From assembly GCF_015594845.1 (NCBI RefSeq), contig NZ_JADNRK010000012.1, positions 1 to 57,613 on the forward strand: a stretch of 57,613 nucleotides of DNA, given 5' to 3'. How positions within the stretch are numbered: the first letter of the stretch is position 1; each line of letters starts with the position of its first letter. Below are positions 44,765 to 53,755 of the stretch, piece by piece. A program made the translations under genes and the position numbers. Source of the DNA: Alkalibacter mobilis (GTDB taxonomy: Bacteria > Bacillota > Clostridia > Eubacteriales > Alkalibacteraceae). The notes beneath the pieces are model-generated. The model searched no databases. It was not told the origin of the DNA and saw only the letters and a list, made by a program, of their open reading frames with translations.

Positions 44765-46546
44765 ATGAAACTTATTGACAAATTCAAGCGAAGCATAAAA
44801 GGTTTGACCGAGGCTGTCGGGAGATACCCTTTAACAGTGATATTTCTTGTTGCAGGAGCTGTAATAAATGCCATGGCCATCGAGAATACTACGGCTACAA
44901 GATTGGAGTATAATAAGCTCTTTGTTACTTTTATAGTCGGAGCAGTCTTGGCAACTGTGGCTCAAGTGGCATATGAGAAATTTTTTAAGAACAATACCCA
45001 AAGACTCGCTTTGGGAGCATTGGCAGTTGTATTAGACATCGGTTATTATTTGATAATAAGACAAGCACCTGAAATTGGTATCGAAATAGCAGTCAGGACC
45101 ACTGCAATAGTCGCTGCATTACTGATAGGGTTCATATGGATACCGTCAATGAAAAATCAATTTGAGTTCACCAAGTCATTTATGGGAAGTTTCAAGTCAT
45201 TTTTCATATCGGTATTTTTCTCAGGAGTCCTGTTTGCGGGTATAGCATTGATACTGGGAGCAACAGATGTATTGTTGTTTGAAATTGACGAAATGCTCTA
45301 TGCACATTCGGCTAACATCGTCTTTACTCTATTTGCTCCGATATATTTTTTGTCGCTGATTCCCAATTACAACAAGGCTGATCAGGAGACCATCGAGCGG
45401 ACGGTGGGATGTCCCAGATTTCTTGAGATCCTGATATCGTACATAGTCATCCCTTTGGTTTCCATATTCACGGTAATACTGGTTCTTTACATAGGGTTGA
45501 ACATTCGAGGAGAGTTCTGGACGGAGAATTTGATAGAACCAATGTTGGTCTCGTATTCCATTGTAGTCATAGTGGTCTTGTTCCTGTCGGCTAATATGGA
45601 CAATAAATTTGCAGCCACTTTCAGACAGATATTTCCAAAGGTACTGCTTCCACTGGTGGCATTTCAGATACTGGCTTCCACGCTGAAAATCGGGGATGAA
45701 GGCCTTACACACAGTAGGTATTACGTGATCATGTACGGGGTTTTTGCAGCTGCGGCGGGAGTGGTGTTCAGTTTTATGAAAAGCCAAAAGGCCGGGATAA
45801 TTGCGGCTGTATTCGTAGCACTTTCCATAATCTCCGTTGTACCACCTGTGGATGCCTTTGGGGTAAGCAAAAGAAATCAAATAGGAATATTGGAAGAAGT
45901 TCTAGAAAAAAATGATATGCTTGTAGATGATAAAATCGTACCAAATGCAAGTATACCTGATGAAGACAAGAAGATCATAATAAATACATCGGCTTATATT
46001 TGGAGAATGGATTACTTCAAGGATGTTGCTTGGTTGGGTGAAGGGTTTGACTATTACGGAAAGTTCGAGAAGACCTTCGGATTCCCCATGAATGAATTTT
46101 ATGACGGTGATAAATACTATGCGAATTTTTTCAGGGAGTCCCTGACGGGAATCGATGTGAGCGGATATGATTTCATTGGCTCCATGCACTACTACGGATT
46201 TGACAATAATAACAAAGAGCTGTACCAAATGTCCATTGCAGGTAAAACATACACCTGGGGATGGAAAACAGAAAACGACACAGATAGCATTTATTTTGAA
46301 GATGCTGACGGCAATGAACTGATGGTATACGACTTTGATGAGGTTATTACTCGTTTTGACACGATGTTTAAAGATGACAGAGGAGAATATCCGTTAACTG
46401 ACGAAGAATCGATCTTTACTGAAGAAAATGAAGAAATCAGATTGAAGTTGGTAATACAGTATTACGAAATTTATCCACGCGGAGACAATGAAGAAGAATC
46501 AAATATCCACAGTGAATTCTTTATCCTGGTAGATATTGTAGACTGA
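44765..46546 (+). CDS. DUF4153 multi-pass membrane protein
   Basis: 593 residues from the ATG at 44765, with TTGGAG upstream. Residues 1-370 hold about ten to eleven membrane helices; residues 375-593 form an acidic, soluble domain, likely outside the cell. The helical region has the DUF4153 pattern (FAPIYFLSLIPNYN, LEILISYIVIPLVSIF). Function unknown in general. It follows the FchA-like gene by about 110 bases and ends with a terminator. Confidence 0.8.
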   Translation: MKLIDKFKRSIKGLTEAVGRYPLTVIFLVAGAVINAMAIENTTATRLEYNKLFVTFIVGAVLATVAQVAYEKFFKNNTQRLALGALAVVLDIGYYLIIRQAPEIGIEIAVRTTAIVAALLIGFIWIPSMKNQFEFTKSFMGSFKSFFISVFFSGVLFAGIALILGATDVLLFEIDEMLYAHSANIVFTLFAPIYFLSLIPNYNKADQETIERTVGCPRFLEILISYIVIPLVSIFTVILVLYIGLNIRGEFWTENLIEPMLVSYSIVVIVVLFLSANMDNKFAATFRQIFPKVLLPLVAFQILASTLKIGDEGLTHSRYYVIMYGVFAAAAGVVFSFMKSQKAGIIAAVFVALSIISVVPPVDAFGVSKRNQIGILEEVLEKNDMLVDDKIVPNASIPDEDKKIIINTSAYIWRMDYFKDVAWLGEGFDYYGKFEKTFGFPMNEFYDGDKYYANFFRESLTGIDVSGYDFIGSMHYYGFDNNNKELYQMSIAGKTYTWGWKTENDTDSIYFEDADGNELMVYDFDEVITRFDTMFKDDRGEYPLTDEESIFTEENEEIRLKLVIQYYEIYPRGDNEEESNIHSEFFILVDIVD

Positions 46547-46554
46547 ATTTTCCA

Positions 46555-46588
46555 AAACCTCATTTCAGAAATGAAATGAGGTTTTTTT
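46555..46588 (+). terminator. Terminator after the DUF4153 gene
   Basis: A perfect 13-bp stem (46555-46567 with 46572-46584) over GAAA, with a T-run to 46588. Confidence 0.9.
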
Positions 46589-46733
46589 AATTCGCGAAAA
46601 CTTTTTGTGTTTCAGCGCGGTATTTATTATATGATTATAAATAATGACAAATGTTACAAAAATAATATTGAATATATTCTTAAAGTCCTGCAAAATATAA
46701 ATGTATGTATTATAAGAAATCAGGTGAACTTAT

Positions 46734-47951
46734 ATGAAACTGTTTAAAAGGAAAAGAAAAGCAATTAAAAATATCATTATGTTTCTTGCATTTTTATTAT
46801 TGGTATCTTCCGCATATGTAGTAAGCGGCAATTACTTGAGAAAAACCATAGCAAAGGAAGTCGTCGTCGAAGTAGGATCTGAAGAAGGTCTTACATCGAA
46901 CAATTTCGATCCAAGCGGTAAATTTTCATTCGTCACAGATATTTCCAGTATCCCTTTGGACAAACCTGGTGAATATCGCATTAAATTGAGAAAAGACATT
47001 TTCTTTGCTACAGCCGATTTATATGTCATAGACACTACAGCCCCGGAAGGTTCAGCACAAGACTTGAAAATTTGGCTTACAGAAAAAGTGGAGATACAGG
47101 ACTTTATAACTGAATGCAAGGATGAGACCACGGTAGAATACAGCTATGAAAAAGCTCCGAATTTTGATAATGTCGGCGAACAGGACTTGGTGATACTTCT
47201 GACGGATAGTGGCGGCAATCAAGCAAAACTCAATTGCAAACTTACTATAACCGAAGACAATGAAGCACCGTTGATAAAAGGTGTGAAAGAAGAGATTTTT
47301 GTATATCAGGGAGACACTATCACGTATAGAAAAGACGTTTCGGTTTCTGATAATCGAGATGAAGACATCGAACTGAAAATCGACAGTACGGCGGTAAATG
47401 TGCAAAAGATTGGGAAGTACAAGGCAGTATACAGCGCAGTGGATCGTGCTGGCAATGAATCCAGAAAGACTGTAATGGTAAATGTTATAGAAAAGAAAAT
47501 AAGCGAAGATAAAATTTCCGAAATGGCCGGGAAGATACTTGACAGGATATTGAAAGATGGTATGAGTGAAAGAGAAAAGGCCGAGACCATATATTATTGG
47601 ATCAGAAACAATACGAGATACTTTGGACAACCGGCAACAGGTGATTGGCTCAGTGCGGCGTACGAAGGATTTACTAAATTTCGAGGTGATTGTTACGTCT
47701 ACTATGGGATGTCCAGGGCACTTTTGACTGAAGCGGGGATGGAAAACATTGAAATAGTGAGAACCGATGGGGGGCATTACTGGAATATGGTGAATTTCGG
47801 CGAAGGTTGGTACCATTTTGACACAACTCCAAGATCCACCGGGGGAACATTCTGTTTACTAACAGATGCTCAATTAAAAGCATACTCGGACAAATTTGAC
47901 GGCAGCCACCTTTATGATACGAGCTTATACCCTGAAACACCGAAGGAATAG
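46734..47951 (+). CDS. Membrane-anchored transglutaminase-like protein with Ig-like domains
   Basis: 405 residues. A signal anchor occupies about 14-34. Residues about 40-250 contain Ig-like modules of the DUF5011/HYR type (DTTAPEG, DNEAPLIKGV, AVDRAGNESRKTVMVNV). Residues 280-390 form a transglutaminase-like domain with Cys in RGDCYVYYG, His in GGHYWNMV and Asp in WYHFDTTPR, so the triad is complete. Probable surface peptidase or cross-linking enzyme. The next gene follows by 25 bases. Confidence 0.87.
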   Translation: MKLFKRKRKAIKNIIMFLAFLLLVSSAYVVSGNYLRKTIAKEVVVEVGSEEGLTSNNFDPSGKFSFVTDISSIPLDKPGEYRIKLRKDIFFATADLYVIDTTAPEGSAQDLKIWLTEKVEIQDFITECKDETTVEYSYEKAPNFDNVGEQDLVILLTDSGGNQAKLNCKLTITEDNEAPLIKGVKEEIFVYQGDTITYRKDVSVSDNRDEDIELKIDSTAVNVQKIGKYKAVYSAVDRAGNESRKTVMVNVIEKKISEDKISEMAGKILDRILKDGMSEREKAETIYYWIRNNTRYFGQPATGDWLSAAYEGFTKFRGDCYVYYGMSRALLTEAGMENIEIVRTDGGHYWNMVNFGEGWYHFDTTPRSTGGTFCLLTDAQLKAYSDKFDGSHLYDTSLYPETPKE

Positions 47952-47976
47952 AAGATTTGCTTACTGGGAGGTACAT

Positions 47977-48684
47977 ATGAAAAAATTGGGGATCATAGGT
48001 GGTCTGGGGCCTTTGGCAACTGCCTATTTTATGGAAAGATTAGTCAGTTTCACTCAAGCTGATTTCGACCAGGAACATATAAATTCAATAGTATTCAACT
48101 GTCCTGAGATCCCCGACAGAACGGGTTATCTTTTAGGAAGAACCTGTGAAAGTCCTGTAGTGCCCATAGTAAAGATCGCCAAAATTCTGGAGAGTTTAAA
48201 AGCGGATCTTATAGCGATCCCCTGCATAACGGTACATGGTTTTTTTGAAGAAATTTCCCGGGAAATAAGAATTCCCATAATTAACATGCTTGTGGAGACT
48301 GCCGATTATTTGAAGAAAAATCAAATCAAAGCTGTCGGTTTGCTTGCAACAGACGGCACTGTGTACGCAGGTTTCTTTCAAAAAATACTGGAGGACGCAG
48401 GGATCCAGGTGCTTCTCCCAACGCCAGAGGATCAAGAAATGATAATGAATATAATTTACAAACAAATCAAGTCTGGCAAACCGGTAGATTCAGATAAATT
48501 CATTCAAATAAGCAAAGAGATGACAAATTCCGGTGCTCAAAGGATCATACTCGGATGCACGGAATTGTCCCTACTCAGAAATAGATGCGCGTCGGGAAAA
48601 GAATTTGTAGACCCGTTGGAATTACTTGCTATCAAAGCCATTGAGCTTTCGGGAGGAAGACTTAAAGACTTATCCATATATTAG
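47977..48684 (+). CDS. Aspartate/glutamate racemase family protein
   Basis: 235 residues from the ATG at 47977, with GGGAGG upstream. The start KKLGIIGGLGPLAT and the two catalytic cysteines C83 (IPCITVH) and C194 (GCTELSLL) identify a cofactor-independent aspartate racemase. Both catalytic Cys are kept, so it should be active. It begins an operon with a DltA-like ligase only 11 bases downstream, and so probably supplies the D-amino acid used there. Confidence 0.9.
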   Translation: MKKLGIIGGLGPLATAYFMERLVSFTQADFDQEHINSIVFNCPEIPDRTGYLLGRTCESPVVPIVKIAKILESLKADLIAIPCITVHGFFEEISREIRIPIINMLVETADYLKKNQIKAVGLLATDGTVYAGFFQKILEDAGIQVLLPTPEDQEMIMNIIYKQIKSGKPVDSDKFIQISKEMTNSGAQRIILGCTELSLLRNRCASGKEFVDPLELLAIKAIELSGGRLKDLSIY

Positions 48685-48695
48685 GAGGAATCGAA

Positions 48696-50222
48696 TTGCA
48701 GAGGAATATACTTGAATATCTGGAAGAGACGGTGAAAATCTATCCGGAAAAAACGGCTTATGCCGATGAAGAGAGTCTACTTGTATTTCAGGACGTTATA
48801 TATAATTCAAAGGCCATAGGAAGTTACTTGTCAAATAAAGGTTTATACAGGGAGCCGGTGGTGGTATTCATGAAGAAATCTCCGGAAACCATCGCATCAT
48901 TTTTTGGAGCAGTTTACGCAGGGTGTTTCTACGTTCCCCTGGACGAAGAGATGGGGCCTCTAAGGATAAAGATGATCCTCGAAAAGGTAGATCCAAAAGT
49001 AGCCATTTGTGACCAAACGACCATTGCCAAGATAAATGAATGGGGATTTTCGGGACAAGCCTGTCTATATAATGATATTATAGAGACAGACATAGACGAA
49101 AGCAGGCTGGGCTTTGTCAGAGACAATCAGCTTGATGTAGATCCAATATACACTGTTTTCACATCCGGATCAACGGGGATGCCGAAAGGTGTTACAGCCA
49201 ATCATAGGTCGGTCATCGACTATATCGATAATCTGATGGAGGTCCTAAAGGTGGATGAAAATACCGTCTTTGGGAATCAGACACCATTTTATTTTGACGC
49301 ATGCTTGAAAGAAGTTCTTGGAACCATAAAATGCGGGGCTACTACTTATATAATTCCAAAATCCAATTTTATGTTTCCATTGAAGCTTGTAGAATTTTTA
49401 AATAAATACAAAGTGAACACGGTTTGTTGGGTCGTTACTGCGCTAACGATGATTTCCTCATTCAAGGTTTTGGAAAAAACTGTTCCTGAATATCTTCATA
49501 CCATTGCCTTTGGGAGTGAAGTTTTCCCCATCAAACAGTTCAAGCTTTGGAGGCAGCATCTTCCCAATGCAAGATTCATAAATTTATATGGACCCACAGA
49601 AGCGACCGGGATGAGTTGCTACTACGAAGTGGACAGGGATTTCGATTTGGATGAGGCCATACCCATAGGAAAACCATTTAAAAACACCGAGGTAATGTTG
49701 TTGAAAGAAGACAATTCCAGAGCCGAATCCGGAGAGTTGGGAGAAATCTGCATAAGAGGTGCTTCGGTCACATTAGGCTATTACAAGGATCATGAAAGAA
49801 CTGCACAGGTTTTTGTTCAAAATCCTTTGAATGATGCCTACCCTGAGATAATATATAAAACGGGAGATTTAGGAAAAATCAATGAAAGAGGCGAATTGAT
49901 TTTTGTATCTCGTAAAGATTATCAAATAAAACATATGGGACATCGTATTGAGTTGGGAGAGATCGAAGCAAGTGTTAACACGCTTGACGGCATCAGGAAT
50001 TCTTGCTGCATATACCATAAGGAAACGAGCAAGATAATTCTTTTTTATTCGGGGATTCCAGAAGTTGCGGAAGTAATAAAAAATTTAAAGACCAAATTGC
50101 CCAGGCACATGATTCCAAATCATGTTGAAACTATGGAAAGATTGCCTCTGACCTCAAATGGAAAAATCGACAGAGTTTTTCTGTCGAATGAATATGCAAA
50201 GAAAAAAGGAGAGATAAAATGA
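48696..50222 (+). CDS. DltA/NRPS-like amino acid adenylating ligase
   Basis: 508 residues from TTG 48696, preceded by TTAGGAGG. Adenylation motifs in order: FTSGSTGMPKG (155-165), FDACLKE (200-206), NLYGPTE, YKTGDLG, IKHMGHRIELGEIE and the C-terminal LTSNGKIDR. It activates an amino acid as the adenylate and loads the carrier protein encoded next. In DltA the residue at the third specificity position is hydrophobic; here it is K205. A lysine there recalls acidic-substrate NRPS codes, which suits the racemase upstream. The substrate is thus perhaps D-Asp or D-Glu, not D-Ala; this is inference. It overlaps the carrier gene by four bases. Confidence 0.88.
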   Translation: MQRNILEYLEETVKIYPEKTAYADEESLLVFQDVIYNSKAIGSYLSNKGLYREPVVVFMKKSPETIASFFGAVYAGCFYVPLDEEMGPLRIKMILEKVDPKVAICDQTTIAKINEWGFSGQACLYNDIIETDIDESRLGFVRDNQLDVDPIYTVFTSGSTGMPKGVTANHRSVIDYIDNLMEVLKVDENTVFGNQTPFYFDACLKEVLGTIKCGATTYIIPKSNFMFPLKLVEFLNKYKVNTVCWVVTALTMISSFKVLEKTVPEYLHTIAFGSEVFPIKQFKLWRQHLPNARFINLYGPTEATGMSCYYEVDRDFDLDEAIPIGKPFKNTEVMLLKEDNSRAESGELGEICIRGASVTLGYYKDHERTAQVFVQNPLNDAYPEIIYKTGDLGKINERGELIFVSRKDYQIKHMGHRIELGEIEASVNTLDGIRNSCCIYHKETSKIILFYSGIPEVAEVIKNLKTKLPRHMIPNHVETMERLPLTSNGKIDRVFLSNEYAKKKGEIK

Positions 50223-50449
50223 AAACTTTACTAAGTATATTGAAAGATCTGCATCCGGAGATAGATTTTGAAACTCACGAACAACTCATCGACAAAGGAG
50301 TTCTCGACTCATTTGACATTGTGACAATCGCTGCAGAAATAGATAATGAATACGGGGTATCAATACCGGCAGACGCAATAGTACCTGAAAACTTCAATTC
50401 TGCGAAAGCTCTTTACGCATTGATAGAGAGATTGGAAGAAGAGGAATAA
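50219..50449 (+). CDS. Acyl carrier protein (DltC-like)
   Basis: 76 residues. The phosphopantetheine attachment serine is S31 in GVLDSFDIV. The helix pattern and the C-terminal acidic tail are those of DltC-type carriers. The gene overlaps the ligase gene (ATGA) and precedes the MBOAT gene by 16 bases. It should carry the activated amino acid as a thioester to the membrane. Confidence 0.9.
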   Translation: MKTLLSILKDLHPEIDFETHEQLIDKGVLDSFDIVTIAAEIDNEYGVSIPADAIVPENFNSAKALYALIERLEEEE

Positions 50450-50465
50450 ACCACGGGAGAAAATC

Positions 50466-52055
50466 ATGCTTTTTACGTCATTTGATTTCATAATTTTTAT
50501 AACGCTTTTGTTTGTGATGTACTATACCGTACCAAAAAAATATCAATGGAAATTGTTGCTTGCATTCAGTTACATCTTTTACTTTATCGCAGGACCAAAA
50601 TTTTTGTTTTATATTCTGTTGACAACCGGATCTACATACGTTTCCGGAATAAAGATCGGCAAATTATACGAGGATCAAAGCCTTTACCTAAAAGCAAACA
50701 AGGAACTTTCGCGGGAAGAAAAGAAAGCGTTTAAGGCAAAAGTCAAAAAAAGAGCCTGGAAGTGGATATTGGGGTGCCTTCTTTTAAATTTCGGCATTTT
50801 ATTTTTTATAAAATACATCAATTTCACCATTGCAAATATTAATTGGTTCATTGACAGATTAAACGACAGAGAAACTCTTTCCTTTATTGATATCGCACTG
50901 CCGTTGGGAATATCATTTTACACATTTCAGACCATGGGATACATTATCGATGTATACAGGGGAAAGTATCCACCTGAGAAAAATTTTGGGAAATTGGCTT
51001 TATTCGTTTCATTTTTCCCCCAATTGATCCAAGGACCTATCAGCAGATTTGACGATTTGGCAAAAACACTTTTCAGAGAGAATTCATTCAACTACAATGA
51101 ATTTTCATTTGGATTGCAAAGGATTTTATGGGGATATTTTAAGAAGCTGGTCATAGCTGACAGAATCCTGGTGGCTGTCCAAACTCTTATTGGGGATACA
51201 GCCATGTATGATGGCGCTTATGTATTTGTTCTTATGGTGTTTTATACTGTTCAACTTTACTGTGATTTTACCGGAGGTATAGACATAACCATAGGAATTG
51301 CCCAGATTTTAGGGATCAAAGTGCAGGAAAACTTCATTAGGCCTGCATTTTCCAAGAATATCGCAGAGTTTTGGAGGAGATGGCACATATCATTGGGAAC
51401 CTGGTTCAAGGAATATTTATTTTATCCCTTGTCCATTTGGAAACCGATGCTCAATTTTTCCAGATTCGCCAGATCTAAATTCGGGGATTCGATCGGAAAG
51501 AAACTACCTGTTTTCTTGTCGGCTTTCGTTGTCTGGTTTATAACTGGAGCATGGCATGGCGCCAGCTGGAACTTTATAGTATGGGGGCTGTTAAATTATA
51601 TTTTTTTAATGGGATCCGAAGAGTTAAAGCCCTTTTACAGTTGGTTTCATTCAAAATTTGATGTACAGGGAACATTGGGATTCAAGTTGTTTCAGATAGC
51701 AAGAACCAATCTGCTGGTCAGCTCTATAAGACTTTTGGATTGTTACAGGGACGTACCAGGAACTTTTAAAATGGTTGGAAGTTTTTTCACAAAAAACAAT
51801 TTCAACATATTTGTTGACGGCAGTCTTCTTGAAATCGGCCTGACATCAGCAGATTATTGGGTTATAACCGGTGGATTACTGTTAGTGCTGGTAGTGGCCC
51901 TGATAGGACGCAAGGGCAGTGTAAGGGAATTGATGGCAGCCAAACCGGTCATTGTAAGAAGGACCGCTTTTTATCTGCTGATCATGTCCATACTTATATT
52001 TGGCGCCTATGGAGTGGGTTATGAATCATCTCAATTCATATACAATCAATTTTAG
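50466..52055 (+). CDS. MBOAT family membrane O-acyltransferase (DltB/AlgI-like)
   Basis: 529 residues with about 11-12 membrane helices. The catalytic histidine lies in GAWHGASWNFIVWG; the QGPISRFDDL and FWRRWHISLGTWFKEYLFYPL motifs are diagnostic of AlgI/DltB. It receives the aminoacyl group from the carrier protein and moves it across the membrane. Length is nearer AlgI (about 500) than DltB (about 400). Confidence 0.93.
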   Translation: MLFTSFDFIIFITLLFVMYYTVPKKYQWKLLLAFSYIFYFIAGPKFLFYILLTTGSTYVSGIKIGKLYEDQSLYLKANKELSREEKKAFKAKVKKRAWKWILGCLLLNFGILFFIKYINFTIANINWFIDRLNDRETLSFIDIALPLGISFYTFQTMGYIIDVYRGKYPPEKNFGKLALFVSFFPQLIQGPISRFDDLAKTLFRENSFNYNEFSFGLQRILWGYFKKLVIADRILVAVQTLIGDTAMYDGAYVFVLMVFYTVQLYCDFTGGIDITIGIAQILGIKVQENFIRPAFSKNIAEFWRRWHISLGTWFKEYLFYPLSIWKPMLNFSRFARSKFGDSIGKKLPVFLSAFVVWFITGAWHGASWNFIVWGLLNYIFLMGSEELKPFYSWFHSKFDVQGTLGFKLFQIARTNLLVSSIRLLDCYRDVPGTFKMVGSFFTKNNFNIFVDGSLLEIGLTSADYWVITGGLLLVLVVALIGRKGSVRELMAAKPVIVRRTAFYLLIMSILIFGAYGVGYESSQFIYNQF

Positions 52056-52064
52056 GAGAACTGC

Positions 52065-53123
52065 ATGAAAAAAATCATTAGCATATTTTTGACGATAGCC
52101 GTCGGACTTGGGGGATTTTTCTCAGTCCAGAGATTACTTGTACCTAAATATACAAAGGGAATAGTTGAAGGTACATTGATAGAAGAGTATTACCCTGAAG
52201 CAAAGAACCATGACGTGATAATAATAGGAGATTGTGAAGTTTATGAAAATATATCGCCTATAACCATGTGGGAAGAATACGGTATAACCAGTTTCATCAG
52301 AGGAAGTGCACAACAACTGATCTGGCAATCCTATTACCTGCTTGAAGAAACCTTGAAGTATGAAAAGCCGGAAGTGGTCGTTTTTAACGTACTCGCATTA
52401 AAATATGATCAGCCTCAAAAGGAAGAATACAACAGGTTGACACTGGACGGGATGAAATTCTCCGCTACAAAGCTAAAGGCTGTAAATGCTTCGATGATGC
52501 CCGACGAAAATGTATTAAGCTACATCTTTCCTTTATTCAGGTATCACTCCAGGTGGAGTGAAGTAAATTCTGAAGACTTTGAAAATTTCTTCGGGAAAAG
52601 ACAAATGTTTCACAACGGATATTATATGAGGGCAGATGTAAAACCCGTGGAAACAGTGCCTTCGGGAAGGATCCTGCCCGATTACGATTTTGGAGACAAT
52701 GCGTACAAATATCTGAACATGATGGTCGAATTGTGCGAGGAAAATGACATAGAACTTGTTTTGATAAAAGCCCCGAGCCTTTATCCCTATTGGTACGACG
52801 AATGGGAACAACAGATGGAGGATTACTCCAGAAAAAAGGGTCTAAAATATATAAATTATCTGGAGTTGGTTGACGAGATCGATTTGGATTTTGCCGTGGA
52901 TACCTATGATGCCGGGTTGCACCTTAATGTGACCGGTGCGGAAAAGGTGGCAATGCATTTAGGAAAGGTTTTAAGCGAAGAGTTTGACATTGAAGACAGA
53001 AGATCCAATCAACAAATCGCTGCAATTTGGGAAAAGAAAGTTGAGTTTTACAACGAGATGAAAAAAAATCAATACGAAGAGCTGGAACAATATGGTTATA
53101 TAAAAAGCTTAAAGGGAGAATGA
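52065..53123 (+). CDS. SGNH-like extracytoplasmic protein with Cys in place of Ser
   Basis: 352 residues with an N-terminal signal anchor (3-22). The nucleophile-elbow segment reads IIIGDCEVYENISP, so the position normally held by serine in GDS is C57. The C-terminal D282-x3-H286 (DAGLHLNVTGAEK) supplies the Asp/His pair. By position it corresponds to DltD or AlgX/J, which complete transfer of the acyl or aminoacyl group to a surface polymer. Whether the Cys enzyme is an acyltransferase acting through a thioester is inference. It follows the MBOAT gene by nine bases. Confidence 0.82.
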   Translation: MKKIISIFLTIAVGLGGFFSVQRLLVPKYTKGIVEGTLIEEYYPEAKNHDVIIIGDCEVYENISPITMWEEYGITSFIRGSAQQLIWQSYYLLEETLKYEKPEVVVFNVLALKYDQPQKEEYNRLTLDGMKFSATKLKAVNASMMPDENVLSYIFPLFRYHSRWSEVNSEDFENFFGKRQMFHNGYYMRADVKPVETVPSGRILPDYDFGDNAYKYLNMMVELCEENDIELVLIKAPSLYPYWYDEWEQQMEDYSRKKGLKYINYLELVDEIDLDFAVDTYDAGLHLNVTGAEKVAMHLGKVLSEEFDIEDRRSNQQIAAIWEKKVEFYNEMKKNQYEELEQYGYIKSLKGE

Positions 53124-53132
53124 GGAGATCAA

Positions 53133-53657
53133 ATGAAAAAGTTCATGATTGTAATGTTGATTGCATTGAGTTTGACATTTTTGGCAGGATGCTCCGGTGA
53201 TGGAACGGCAGACGACACAAAAAACAATGACGATACCGGAGGCGATCCGCAAATCGAAAGCTACGGGTTTGAATATGAGGACGTGGATATTTATGTGAAT
53301 ATGGATGCTGAATCATTGATGGAAAAATTGGGAGAAGAACAGTCTTATTTTGAAGCGCCCAGCTGTGCATTTGAAGGGATAGACAAGATTTATTCCTACG
53401 GTTCTTTTGAAATTCACACCTATCCTGTTGAAGACAAAGATTATGTCTCAGCCATAATTTTGATAGATGACAGCGTTCAAACCAAAGAAGGCGTCTATAT
53501 AGGGGATCCGAAAAACAAGGTCATTGAAACCTACGGAGAAGATTACAACGATGCAAACGGTGCTGTCGCTTACGAAAAAGGTGATGGCAAACTGCAATTT
53601 ATATTTCAAAATGATGCAGTTGCAGCAATAGAGTACATTGCAACAGAAAGCAAATAA
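53133..53657 (+). CDS. Lipoprotein of the Dlt-like operon
   Basis: 174 residues. Lipobox LAGC (C20), a linker rich in Asp, Asn and Thr, then about 125 residues of mixed structure (YVNMDAESLMEKLGEEQSYF, VYIGDPKNKVIETYGEDYND). No family was recognised, but a repeated short-hairpin pattern resembles small lipoproteins such as SmpA/BamE-like folds. It lies nine bases after the SGNH gene and ends the operon. Confidence 0.75.
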   Translation: MKKFMIVMLIALSLTFLAGCSGDGTADDTKNNDDTGGDPQIESYGFEYEDVDIYVNMDAESLMEKLGEEQSYFEAPSCAFEGIDKIYSYGSFEIHTYPVEDKDYVSAIILIDDSVQTKEGVYIGDPKNKVIETYGEDYNDANGAVAYEKGDGKLQFIFQNDAVAAIEYIATESK

Positions 53658-53665
53658 CAAAATCG

Positions 53666-53693
53666 GCACCCAAAAAAAACTTGGGTGCTTTTT
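53666..53693 (+). terminator. Terminator ending the racemase-Dlt operon
   Basis: GCACCCAA (53666-53673) pairs with TTGGGTGC (53681-53688), followed by five T. Confidence 0.88.
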
Positions 53694-53755
53694 GTTTTTT
53701 GGGTATATATGATAGAATCTGTATATAATCAAATGCAAAGAATTGAGGAGAAAAA

